Below, one piece after another: positions 47,455 through 57,523 of a stretch of DNA of 64,000 bases. The stretch is from positions 72,193,689 through 72,257,688 of the forward strand of contig NC_134455.1 of NCBI RefSeq assembly GCF_047948215.1, read 5' to 3'. Source of the stretch: Lycorma delicatula (Eukaryota > Arthropoda > Insecta > Hemiptera > Fulgoridae). The stretch's first letter is position 1, and each line of letters begins with the position of its first letter. The position numbers and the translations under genes were made by a program. The notes below the pieces were generated by a model. The model had not been told where the DNA came from. It was given only the letters and a program-made list of their open reading frames with translations, and did no database searches.

Positions 47455-48040
47455 CAAAATAAAGAGGAAGAAATTGTTAAAATCAAAGAAAAAATAAGAA
47501 GGAAGAAAATGTTGCAAACCAAAGAAATAAATAAACAGAAGAAAATGTTGCAAACAAAGATAGAATAAAAGCATTAAAATAAGATGGATGATAAATATAA
47601 AGAGGAAGAAAACGTTAAGACCAAGGAAAGAATAAAAAGATTAAAAGAAGATGATAAATACAAAGAGGAAGAAAATGTTAAGAACAACAAAAGAATAAAA
47701 AGATTAAGAGAGGATGATGAATATAAGAGAGAACATTTGAAAAATAGAGAAAGTGTATACAAATTAAGATCAGAAGAATTATATTAAACCAATTAAATTA
47801 ATTCGACTTTCTTGCGATTAAATGACTGGCAACAAAAACAAATAAACGAAATGATCAACTCCGACTTAGGGAGAATATTGTCCGACAATATCAGAGGAGT
47901 ATTGAACTAAAATAAAAGAATTTATTAAAGAACGGGCATGTATCCCTCGGTGTATATGTTGTTCTTGTGAGGGTCTATTTTTCACTCTGTGTTAACTTTG
48001 ATGTAGAAGAAATTAAACAGAAATTCCAGAATAATTAAAT
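47455..48040 (+). pseudogene. Possible Helitron-type protein relic with 21-residue repeats
   Basis: The + ORF at 47584-47787 consists of three 21-residue units starting DDKYKEEENVK, DDKYKEEENVK and DDEYKREHLKN, with RIKRL near the unit ends. Eroded units precede it (47461-47580). About 110 bp downstream a frame reads EFIKERACIPRC, then CICCSCEGLFFTLCV and NFDVEEIKQKF. Charged D-x-x-Y-x-x-x-E repeats followed by an F-x4-I/C-x-C-C-x-G-L-x-F-x3-V block are reminiscent of the region upstream of the Rep/helicase part in insect Helitrons. No Rep or helicase motif was found, so this is tentative. A host repeat protein fragment is possible. Confidence 0.35.
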
Positions 48041-48265
48041 AAAATTAAACAAAAATTAAAGTAGAAAATCCAAAAATAATGCGATTCTAAAATATAATTT
48101 TCGATTAATATAATATAATCAGATGTTTCACCAAATATATTATACATTATATATATACAAATATTATACACATATGTAATGCCTATTAAATTAAATTTAC
48201 ACATAGTTAAAAGTACGTATAATTTTTTTTCACTAATAATTTTTTTCATTTTTTTTTATTATTGG

Positions 48266-48306
<41 letters not shown>
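48266..48306. repeat. (ATT)n microsatellite at LINE 3' end
   Basis: ATT trinucleotide run directly adjoining the LINE 3' UTR text gccgtaaaagcat on the minus strand. It probably derives from the element's own tail. Confidence 0.9.
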
Positions 48307-48342
48307 GCTTTTACGGCCAACATGGGACCACTTAAGTCAATT

Positions 48343-50997
48343 TTAGTTGGATCTTTTCTGAGAAAAGCGTGTTATTTTACTCTTTCGAGCTGCCCAGTAT
48401 TTCTTCATCCGTTCAGATCTTGCTTTCTTTTCTTCATCCGTAAACACCCTCTTCGTTGTATTTTGTCGTTTGTCTGTCTTTTGTTTAAATCTAATGCTTT
48501 TATCTTTTAGCTTTGTAATTTTTCTAGTTTTATTCTGTAGGTCGGTCAGGGAAATTCCCAATTCTTTCATATCTTCTCTAATTTCTTTGATCCATCCTAC
48601 TTCTAGCTTTTGGAACCAGAGCTTTTCAATGATATTTCTTGACAGTCTTGTTTCCGGTGTCCTTATGAGATGACCAAAGAAAGAGATTCTTTTTTTCCGC
48701 ATAGTATCAGTAACAGGCTCTATTTCTCGATACACCACCTCATTTGGCACAATCCACCATTGGCCTTCTTTTTGGTGTTTTTTATTGATACACGTTCTGA
48801 CAATTCTCCTCTCTATTTTCAGAATTTTTTCAATTCGGTTTTTCTGAGTGATTTTGAAAAGGGTCTCGCTTCCGTAAGTGACTTCTGGCTGTACTACAGT
48901 TTTATAATGTTTAAGTTTTGTTTTAGCAGAAAGGCATTTTTTGTTATATGTTGACCAAATTAATTTTTGGGATTTAATCATTTTATTTGTCCTGTTTTGC
49001 CATGTCACTTTTTCATTTAAATTATAAGTTATTATTTCCCCTAGATATTTAAATTGTTTTACTATTTTAATTTTCTGATTGTTTACCGTAATGTGCTCTA
49101 TTACCAGAGGATCTATGGCCATTAGTTCAGTTTTTTCGAAAGAGATATGAAGGCCTATCTTTTGTGCTAGGTTTTGAAGGCTCATGATTTGTGTTTTGGT
49201 TTCTTGAATATTATTTGCTAAAAGAGCGAGGTCATCTGCAAATCCTAGGCAATTTAGTGTGATGTAGTTTTTCTTAGTACCCATTTTTATATTTTTGGGA
49301 TTTATTTCATACCATTTTCTCATGACAAATTCGAGGGCGCAGTTAAAAAGGAGTGGTGAGAGGCCGTCTCCTTGCCTCAACCCAGTTTTTATGTAGAAGG
49401 GTTGAGAGAGTTCAGCTCTGAATTTCACTCTGGACTGGGTATTGGTTAAAGTTAATTTTATCATGTTTACGAGTTTAGGGTGAAGGCCCAGGTTTCTCAG
49501 AATATTCAGCATGGATGGTCGGTGTATACAATCATAGGCCCTTTTAAAGTCGACGAAGGTGATTATTAGTTGTTTTTTCCGTCTTTTATATAAGTCCATC
49601 ATAAGTTTTAGGGATATTATTTGCTCCGGGCAACCTCTCCATGGCCTAAATCCCCCTTGGTATTCCCCAAGTTCCAGTTCAAGTTGGTCTTTGCATCGGT
49701 TGTATATGATTCTCGACAGGATTTTGTATGTGCAATCCAGGAGAGATATGCCTCTGTAGTTTTCCGGATTAGTTTTATCCCCTTTTTTATGTAATGGATG
49801 AATGAGGGCTGTGGTCCAGTGTTCTGGAAGTTTTTCTTCGTTCCATATTTTCACGAGGCATAGATGTAGGGAAGTTTTGACTGAATAAACTGATGAGTGT
49901 TTCCAGAGTTCTGCGAAAAGCTGGTCTTCTCCGCTTGCTTTGTAGTTTTTTATTTCATTTAAGGCTGCGAGAACTTCTTGAATTGTTGGCGGGTTGATAT
50001 TTACCGGTGAAGTTTTAACTGGAGTTTCAGTGTCAATCTCAAAAACCTCTGGGGGGTCGTCACAGTTGAGGAGTCTATTGAAGGTTTCTGCCAAAATTTC
50101 AGAATTTTCTTTATTGGTGTGGGCCATATTTCCTTTTTTTCCTCTCAGCATAAGGGTGGGTGGTTCGTATCTTTGAAGAGCCTGACCAAAAATTTTATAA
50201 TAGTCTCGGAAATTAGTTTTCTTGGAACTTTCTTCTATTTGCTGAATCAAGTTTTTTTGGGCTTGTCGTTTGGTTCCTCTTATAATTTTCTGAGTTATTT
50301 TCCTTTGTTTGGTGAATTCATGGTTAGATTCTTCAGTTTTCTGGGTTAGGTGGATGATCCAAGCCCTGTGTCGGTCTTTGACTGCTTTGTCACATTCTTC
50401 ATTCCACCATTGGTGTTTTTTTCTTGGGTTTATAGGGGCTAGTTCTTCAGCTATTTCTTTCAGTTGGGATGTCAGTTCTTTTAAATTATTAGTTAATTTG
50501 ATTTTTTTTGTTGTTTCTTCAAAGATGGCATTGTTTATTAATTTATGTGGATCATAAGCTCTTTTGTTTTTAGGTTGGGATTTTTTCTCTTTATGCGGGG
50601 TGAATTTTATTTTAACTTTAATTAAGTAATGGTCCGATCCAGTATCTGTTCCTCTCAAGACTTTTACATTATAAATCTCCTTGTGATAATTCCGGTCCAT
50701 GCAAACATGATCCAGTTGCCATTCTCCTTTTTTCCAATCTGGGTGTTTCCAAGTCTTCAATTTGTTTGGTTTTCTCATAAAATAGGTGGATTTTGAGATC
50801 ATATTATGGTTTCTGCAAAATTCGACAAGCCTTTGGCCGTTCTTGTTAGTTTTCTTTTGGGCAGGCCATTTTCCGATAATATCACGATATCTTCGTTCTT
50901 TACCAAGTTGGGCATTAAAGTCCCCTATTAAAATCTTCGTGTGGGTCTTATTTATGTTGTTTGCAGTTTGGTCAAGAAGTTCCCAGAATTTGCCCAT
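48343..50997 (-). CDS. LINE ORF2: endonuclease-reverse transcriptase (884 codons from first ATG)
   Basis: Residues 1-130 are the second half of an exonuclease-endonuclease-phosphatase domain (GDFNA at 25-29, SDHYL at 121-125), matching craniofacial-development-protein-2-like retroelement endonucleases. The RT spans roughly 350-650: YRGISLL 414-420, motif A VDFKRAYD 482-489, GLRQGDGLSPLLFN 539-552, and motif C FADD 586-589 with both Asp present. YLGEI at 651 and GHLIRTPE near 775 mark the thumb and C-terminal parts. The tail (about 855-884) is Lys/Arg-rich with SERMKKYWAARKS, like a small nucleic-acid-binding helix. The coding frame is uninterrupted, but the start of the endonuclease lies upstream of this Met and is lost, so the encoded enzyme is probably incomplete. 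The overlapping + strand ORFs at 48470-51064 are its shadows. Confidence 0.9.
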   Translation of the reverse strand: MGKFWELLDQTANNINKTHTKILIGDFNAQLGKERRYRDIIGKWPAQKKTNKNGQRLVEFCRNHNMISKSTYFMRKPNKLKTWKHPDWKKGEWQLDHVCMDRNYHKEIYNVKVLRGTDTGSDHYLIKVKIKFTPHKEKKSQPKNKRAYDPHKLINNAIFEETTKKIKLTNNLKELTSQLKEIAEELAPINPRKKHQWWNEECDKAVKDRHRAWIIHLTQKTEESNHEFTKQRKITQKIIRGTKRQAQKNLIQQIEESSKKTNFRDYYKIFGQALQRYEPPTLMLRGKKGNMAHTNKENSEILAETFNRLLNCDDPPEVFEIDTETPVKTSPVNINPPTIQEVLAALNEIKNYKASGEDQLFAELWKHSSVYSVKTSLHLCLVKIWNEEKLPEHWTTALIHPLHKKGDKTNPENYRGISLLDCTYKILSRIIYNRCKDQLELELGEYQGGFRPWRGCPEQIISLKLMMDLYKRRKKQLIITFVDFKRAYDCIHRPSMLNILRNLGLHPKLVNMIKLTLTNTQSRVKFRAELSQPFYIKTGLRQGDGLSPLLFNCALEFVMRKWYEINPKNIKMGTKKNYITLNCLGFADDLALLANNIQETKTQIMSLQNLAQKIGLHISFEKTELMAIDPLVIEHITVNNQKIKIVKQFKYLGEIITYNLNEKVTWQNRTNKMIKSQKLIWSTYNKKCLSAKTKLKHYKTVVQPEVTYGSETLFKITQKNRIEKILKIERRIVRTCINKKHQKEGQWWIVPNEVVYREIEPVTDTMRKKRISFFGHLIRTPETRLSRNIIEKLWFQKLEVGWIKEIREDMKELGISLTDLQNKTRKITKLKDKSIRFKQKTDKRQNTTKRVFTDEEKKARSERMKKYWAARKSKITRFSQKRSN

Positions 50998-51315
50998 CTC
51001 TTCTCTATCTTTTTTAAGATTGTTTTTGTCATTGGTGGGAGCATGGACATTTATTATGGTGTAGAATTTATTGGCTGATTTTAGGGTTAAGGTTGAAATC
51101 CTGGGGGAGTAAGACTTAAATTCTACGACTATTGAATTATTATTTAAATATTTTCATTTTTACAATCACGGGTTAGTAATTATTAAATCAATATATTTAA
51201 ATTAAAAAAAGAAAAGTTAAAAAACAAAGGAGTTGAAGTTTTATTCAAACCGATGTATCTTCCCTTAAAGATCCAAATATTTCATTAATTAAAATTTTAA
51301 TTTTAATTACGATTG

Positions 51316-51565
51316 CAACCCAAAAGAGAAGTGCACAATTAGATGTTACAGCAGTGCTAAATCCAAACTTTCAACATCCTAGTACTAATCGTTTTTGAAT
51401 TTTGCAAGATACATACGCACATACATACATACGTACGTTCAGACGTCAAGCTGAAACTAGTCAAAATATATTCAGGGACGGTCAAATGGATAGTTCTGTT
51501 GAAATATGAAAGTTAAAATGTTTCGCGATCACAATACTTGCTTTACTTCGTACAAGGTAGTAATT
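51316..51565 (+). repeat. Dispersed repeat with CATA microsatellite
   Basis: Contains catacatacgtacgttcagac, gctgaaactagtcaaaatat, tcagggacggtcaaatgg and tttcgcgatcacaatacttg followed by ctttacttcgtacaaggtag. I recognise these words as a repeat pattern common in hemipteran-type genomic DNA, but there is no second copy in this window. It has no coding capacity. Ends are approximate. Confidence 0.45.
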
Positions 51566-51936
51566 AAATATACATTCAACAGTGGCCCACAAGAGTTCTG
51601 TTTCGAAGGCAAAGCTATTTAACGGTAAATCCTAATACATCCTCAAAGTGTGTCTTCGGGGGCTTCAATTTTTTTGTAATTGTCACTCGTAAAATACGAA
51701 AATTGTTAAAACAAATTAATTTCTCCTTTTAGGCAAAACACTTACAAAGATTTGTTCTGAGTTAATGTTTATATTAATCATGAAATATAAATGTGTCAAG
51801 ATTTTTATGAATGGTTGAGAGTGGAATAATTTGGAGAAGTGATCATTGTGATTAATATGGTATTTCATCGATACTAACTGTTTACTATGACTCATTTCTT
51901 CAAAGAAAAATAGCTTTATTACATTAATATGATTTA

Positions 51937-52046
51937 TTTTTTTTTTTGTCTTCAGTCATTTGACTGGTTTGATGCAGCTATCCAAGATTCCCTATCTAGT
52001 GCTAGTCGTTTCATTTCAGTATACCCTCTACATCCTACATCCCTAA
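51937..52046 (-). mobile_element. 110 bp 3'-end fragment of the CFDP2-like LINE, with TSD
   Basis: From gtcttcagtcatttgactgg onward it is nearly identical to the 3' end of the LINE at 29214 (end of the RAASNQSND coding end), with a poly-A tail on the minus strand. It is flanked by the 8 bp direct repeat atgattta (51929-51936 and 52047-52054). This is a severely 5'-truncated insertion. Confidence 0.9.
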
Positions 52047-52054
52047 ATGATTTA

Positions 52055-53960
52055 ATTAATAGCCTTTAATAGTGACTTCATAATTTAAATAGTCATTTTT
52101 ATAATAATAATAATAGAAGAAAGAATCAGTTTTTTCTAGCTTTGATGCGAGTTTGTTTTTTGTTTTGTCCCAATTTTTTTGTGTTTTGTTAGTAATTTAT
52201 ATAAAAATGTCTTGTAGTATAAATCATCCTAACAATTTTTGGCATGAATTAATTTTCAAATCTCAAAGGAGATATATTACTCCTTCGGTTAAAAAAATCA
52301 TATCAACTCTTTTTTGGGCGTAAAATAGGTGATTAATACGTTTTAGTTCCATCATATTTTCTGCAATCTTTGTGTAACTTTACTAAGCAGCTGGCTTACT
52401 GGGAAGTCGTTACACATGCCTTTTGCCGCTCTTATGTTTTGGAGACTAAGATCATTTGAGAGGCTACTATTTTTGTATCACAAAAATCAAATAATTTCTC
52501 TAGTAAATTCAAGAAATTGTTTGCATATTCTAGTTCCGTCAGAAATATGGAGTTTACAACAAAATATACAGGATGAAGAAGGGCTATGGAGAATTAGAAA
52601 GTAATGAAGAAGTAGATGATCCGGATTCCTAAGGTGAGAGCCATGAACCTTACACACTAGTGAAGATCTTAATCATATTAATTAAAATAAAATAATAAAT
52701 AAAAGTTTTATTAGTTAATGGAATGAAACATATAAATTAGCTGTGAAAATTACTACTACAGACAATAAAAAACAAGTAAAACAGAATATAGAGAAAAAAC
52801 CGTTAATCCATACTTTATTGATTGAGATCTGAATGATTTTTGTAGCAGCATAGATATGTTTGGGGCAACCATGGTAAGTCATAACAAATGTTTGCAACAA
52901 ATTTTTCTTTTATATTATTTACGATGATAATAGAAAGTTATTTCTATACAAACGTAACATAATTGTAACAGTCACTAATACTTATTAAAAAATTAAAAAC
53001 GAAAATGTAAAACCCTTCCAAGCTAAACGGTCTACTAAAATATAAAAAATTTTAAATATATTCAATAACAACAAAACATTAGCGCAAAATTAATAAATGT
53101 AATAAGTCAAATATCATTTGAATTCCATACGTTGTTTAATGTAAAATTAATCATTATCTTAATTAGTACTGTACAAATTATTATATATCAGAAACTTATA
53201 TAGGTTGACTGCCACACTGAAAAATGCAACATTTCCAAGACTTATTTTGCTAAAAATATCCACACCAGTGCTGTAATTTTGTTTTTTAATTTCAATAAAA
53301 GTATTGTTACCATATTACTAATTTTTGATTCCAGTTCACTTTGCAACTTCACTTCTTGAAATATTCAAAAATAAAATTGAAACACACTTGTGTCTCATAG
53401 CAACCGCGGATAACGAGACGCCAATTAATGTCTCTTTTAACATATTTTAATTGAATTAAAAGATGTTAAAAATTATTTTTTTTTATTGAATTAAAGATTA
53501 CTAAGTAAAAGATATCTTTTACTAACTACTGATTGTATTTATTTTTAATTCTACTACTACAGAAATACTATTTTTATTGATTGCTATACTTTTTTTGAAG
53601 TAAATTGCTAAAAGCAATTATCTTCTGAAATAAAATCACATTTTATTGATAATTATTATTTGAATTGAGATTCGGAAAGCAAAATTTGAATTTAATATTT
53701 TAAGAGTGCTTGATATCAAAATCTAACTAAACTATATCAGTAAACAGCTAAAATTAATTCACATTGTATTACAAACTTTTCAATTATGTTTATTTTGCTT
53801 TTATTTGATGATTTTCAAAAAACTATCTTTAATTTTAAATTTAAAGAAAATTTTCTGTGCTACATAACATAAACAGAATTTTATCTTTAAATATTTACTT
53901 TTATACAAAAAATTTTTTTTTAAATAAACACTAACATTGCATCATAAGTATGACATTACA
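52055..53960. other. AT-rich noncoding stretch
   Basis: No gene recognised. The ORFs at 52416-52604 (+) and 52715-52900 (-) have no known domain. Confidence 0.5.
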
Positions 53961-54105
53961 CTGAGGCATCATTTGATGTCTCATACTGCTATGAGACATC
54001 ATTTGGTGCCTCATAGCAGTATTGGATTGCGAAACTGAGACATCAAATGATGTCTTATAGCAATAATGGATAATTGGCCTAGACATCATTTCATGCCTCA
54101 TGACA
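53961..54105. repeat. Cluster of four ~22 bp palindromic units
   Basis: Units: tgaggcatcatttgatgtct, tgagacatcatttggtgcct, tgagacatcaaatgatgtct and gacatcatttcatgcctcat, each an imperfect palindrome of type TGAGRCATCA-NN-TGATGYCTCA. Spacers between the first units are tactgcta and tagcagta, themselves reverse complements, so the whole block can fold into larger stems. It is less AT-rich than its surroundings and has no ORF. Its role is unknown: it could be a transposon end, a protein-binding array or a recombination-derived palindrome cluster. Confidence 0.8.
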
Positions 54106-54388
54106 GTTAACCTGTTAAAATTGCTTATTTAAAACGGGTGGGCGTGTTTCAAGTAAAACTTAAGTAGTAATGTTTATTCAGTCGTTGTTATGTAGAGTAA
54201 TTATAAGTTTTGAATACGCTCTTCGTTAACTTTATAATCATTTTAATGAAAAAATCAGTATTGTGCTTAATATTAGTGCTTACTTTTCTGATTTATTAAT
54301 AATCAACTAAATAATAAAATTAAAGTAAGTGAAAGGATTAAGTTTTAAATAAATACTCGTGTTTTTTGTAAGAAAAATTTGGTGGCAA

Positions 54389-54456
54389 GATATTTTATAA
54401 ACATCATATTAAATTTCGCTGATCATGAAATTTAATATGGAGATTTATAAAATATC
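54389..54456. repeat. 28 bp hairpin with internal loop
   Basis: The left arm 54389-54416 starts gatattttataaa and ends atattaaattt. The right arm 54428-54456 starts aaatttaatat and ends tttataaaatatc. The loop is 11 nt and a small mismatched bulge sits in mid-stem. Size and shape are pre-miRNA-like, but the stem is nearly all A/T, so a fold-back DNA origin is at least as likely. Confidence 0.8.
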
Positions 54457-56139
54457 AAGAAGTATAATAAGATAATTAAGAATAGGTTTTTATTGATGTG
54501 TTTTGTTTAACAACAGCGTTTCTTTTTCAACATTCAAATAAATATTCTTGGATTGATATGAAAAAAATAACATTGCGAGAAACTTTTCAACTGTAAATAA
54601 TTTCGATACATCTGCTGTTGATGAAATGTAGCAAAAAGATTTATTTAAATCCTGTTGAATAATTTTTCATACAAAGCGATCCGTTCGCAGACGGCGAGTT
54701 AAAAAATACACTGAAAAATTCGTTCTACTTGAGTGAGCTAATTCTCTGCTCAACACGTGTTTCATTACCTTATACTGAATTTTCTTATAATATTTTGAAT
54801 GGAAACGTAACTTCAATTTTTATCTATTTTTTTAAGTTTTTTTACTTCATTAATGTGTTGTTATATCATAAAAACAAGGTAATGTTGGTTGATTTACATT
54901 TCATTCCGTAGGCGTTTTATAATTTAAAAAAAATCACTATGTTCGGTATCTTCGATTGATTTATAGAATTATTTTCCAAATTACTTCCAGTAAATATTCT
55001 TTCCCTCTTTCTATCTCTCTCTACATACATAAATATATTACATTAATATTACAGATACTAAAGATAGACACCAAAATAAAGTAACGAAACAACTTTAACT
55101 GTTTATCTCTTTGAATTTTTAAAACTGATTTTTATTCAAAATGGTGAAGATTACAATAACCTTCTGCAGTATTTAGTATTAATAGTTCTTTTTTTCTTTT
55201 TGTACCTTATCCGCTCAGCGAAACGTTGGCGATCATATTAAACAACGCCGAGGTGGCTGTCCTGGGAATTTTCGTTGGATCTTTAACGCATTGGTTTTCC
55301 ATGATCATCCCAAAACATCTCAATTCCGCTGACCACCTCCTTCTGTGGTTAATTATGGTGAAAGTTCCATGTGTTTTCGATTGAAAATAAATCGAGTAAC
55401 GACGTGGGTTACTTGGGCGATTCCATTTTTTCTATAGGATTTCCATTTTAATACAAGATATATTGTTTTTATCCTACAACGAATTCTAAGAAAATTAATC
55501 TTGTAATTATGTCTCTTTTCATATTCTTCATTTTACGTTCAATTCGATTAAATATTGATTGTTTTTATTTTGATAATTCTACTATTGTAAATTAGTATCA
55601 AATTAAATACCAATTTTCTCACAATAATAGACTTAATAATTATGAAAAAAATTACAACATCAATTTTCTGCGATAACTCGGCAATTTGTTAATCGATTTC
55701 AAAAATAAAGTGCCATTTTGTTGAAAATAAAAAAGCCTAATATTTTAGTAAATAAAATAAATTTCGATAAAACTAATATTCATGGAGATATAACGGATTG
55801 AAAAATAAACAAGGCCGCCATTTTGTAATTTGCGAAGGCATTTAAGTCCTGATTATTTGCTAATTTTAAAACTTTATTACCAGACGCTTACCAAATATTA
55901 ATGTCATTCGTGTATCCACTTGAGATACAATTTTTTATATAAAAATAACAAAATGGCGGACCGTGGGAGAAGGAAGGAAAAATTGTAATTTTTCCTAAGG
56001 ATATTTTATACAAGTAGAAGTTTTTACAAGTAAGGATATGTTTTTTTAGTTTTACAAGTAGAATCCGAAAAAGTATAGCCAGCCCACCATTTTAGAAACA
56101 CGTTGTATAAATGGGTTGAAGAAAATATTACCTCAACAT
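54457..56139. other. AT-rich stretch with one GC-richer island
   Basis: At 55200-55440 the sequence becomes less AT-rich (around caacgccgaggtggctgtcc). No frame gives a recognisable domain. It could be an eroded transposon ORF. The rest shows nothing. Confidence 0.4.
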
Positions 56140-56520
56140 AGATATGTTTAGACATAGAGTTGTATGTAGAAAAAATGTCTGATATTGAAATAAAAAAGAA
56201 ACTTCATGTAGTAGGCAAATAATCAAATGATAGTTTAAGCTTGACAAAATATTTTTTTATTCCATTATTTGCATTAAGTTGAAGATGTATTTGGAGATGA
56301 TAATAATTATTTTATATTGAAATAAAAATGAAACTCTGCAGAAGGAAAATGACCTAATGAAATTTAAGCTTGACAAAATGTTTTTTGATATCATTTTTTG
56401 CATAGAGTAGATGTAATTGTGCATAGAGTTCCATGTAGTTTCACATTGTAATAAAAATGCCTAATAATGAAATGAAAAAAAAACTTTTTGTAGAAAGCAA
56501 ATTTATCGAATGAAAGTTTA
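56140..56520 (+). repeat. Three diverged tandem units of ~130-145 bp
   Basis: Three successive blocks share attg(a/t)aataaaaa, gaaact, gtag(t/a)aggcaaat-like words and taagcttgacaaaat (56236 and 56366; a remnant follows). The spacing between equivalent words is about 130-145 bp. The units are strongly diverged, so the array is old. Confidence 0.6.
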
Positions 56521-56843
56521 ATCCACAAATTATTGCAGACCATAAAATCATATTTGCTCATAATTAAGTTTTTTGTAAAACAATAATCATCACTTACTTT
56601 GAAAATAAATTCGGAAACAAATTTCTGTTTTGAAAAAGCATGATTGTGTGCGTGAACAGTGTTCAATACAAATATTAATCGGGAAAAATACTTGATGGGA
56701 TGAGTTTTATTTATATATATGCCTTTAAATAAATTTTGAGGCTCAGAAATTTCCAAACTACATCAGTTCCAATGAAATTTAGATATGCATGTTAAAATTT
56801 GAAGTAAATTGGTTGCGTCGTTCTTTTTCGATCAGTATCAGCT

Positions 56844-57523
56844 GATCTCGGTCGAACCACTTCTGAAGTCTGAATATTTTTACAGTAGTTACTGTGGGAC
56901 ATTGATGAGTTCTCAATAAATATAAAAAATGCTGTCGATTTTATTCAGGATTCTGAAACACAGTTCATATTTTTAAAATCATTCTTATTATTTAATAAAA
57001 TTAATTTGAATAATTTGAATTACCTTCGGAAATAAGGTGTCGAAAAACTCTATTTTAAAGACTGTAGAGGTAGCGTCGCTGTCAAATATCATACTTGCCA
57101 GGGGGGGCGCTAGCGACACCCCTCGATATATACTGTGATATGTATTACACTACTATATAGTCAAAACAGTGCAAGTTTTTATATTGCTTAGCCCTTTTTG
57201 TATTGCTTAGTCTTTCTGATCACTCATTATTAGAAACAATGCAGTCTGTTCTATTTAATTGCCGGCCGGAAATAGCTATATCTTTTTGCAGTCTGTGGAG
57301 AAACATATTGTGAATGAGTTCTTCATCCGACTTATTTATTTTCAAGAAATCACAAAAAGAACTTTCCACCATTAAGCAATAATTTTATAATTAAATTGGC
57401 TTCCTAAACTACAATGTTACACAATTTTTTTTTTCTTTCTATGCCTTTTCCTTTTTGAGCCTAATTATGTAATAATAAAAACAGCTCAGACTGCATCAAT
57501 TGTATGGTGGTTCGACCGAGATC
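56844..57523. repeat. Perfect 17 bp inverted pair 646 bp apart
   Basis: gatctcggtcgaaccac at 56844-56860 and its exact reverse complement gtggttcgaccgagatc at 57507-57523. The words are GC-rich in an AT-rich region, so chance is unlikely. The outer flanks do not form a target duplication. The enclosed DNA has a less AT-rich patch near 57060-57125 and no ORF. The pair may be the ends of a small element or two copies of one repeat in opposite orientation. Confidence 0.7.

Larger units (their letters stand above)
48258..51153 (-). mobile_element. LINE insertion with intact endonuclease-RT ORF
   Basis: A minus-strand non-LTR element. The open frame runs from 51153 (after an in-frame TGA at 51154-51156) to the stop at 48343, followed by a short 3' UTR and a (TAA)n-type tail (48266-48306 read on the minus strand). 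The reading upstream of the first Met (IVVEFKSYSPRI, NVHAPTNDKNN) still belongs to the endonuclease, so the 5' part of the element and the true start are missing: a 5'-truncated copy. The long intact frame contrasts with every other element here and suggests a recent insertion. It lies outside the mapped CUB intron. Confidence 0.9.

Noticed and set aside
48470..51064. Series of + ORFs of 60-94 codons
   Set aside because: All are antisense shadows of the intact LINE endonuclease-RT frame.
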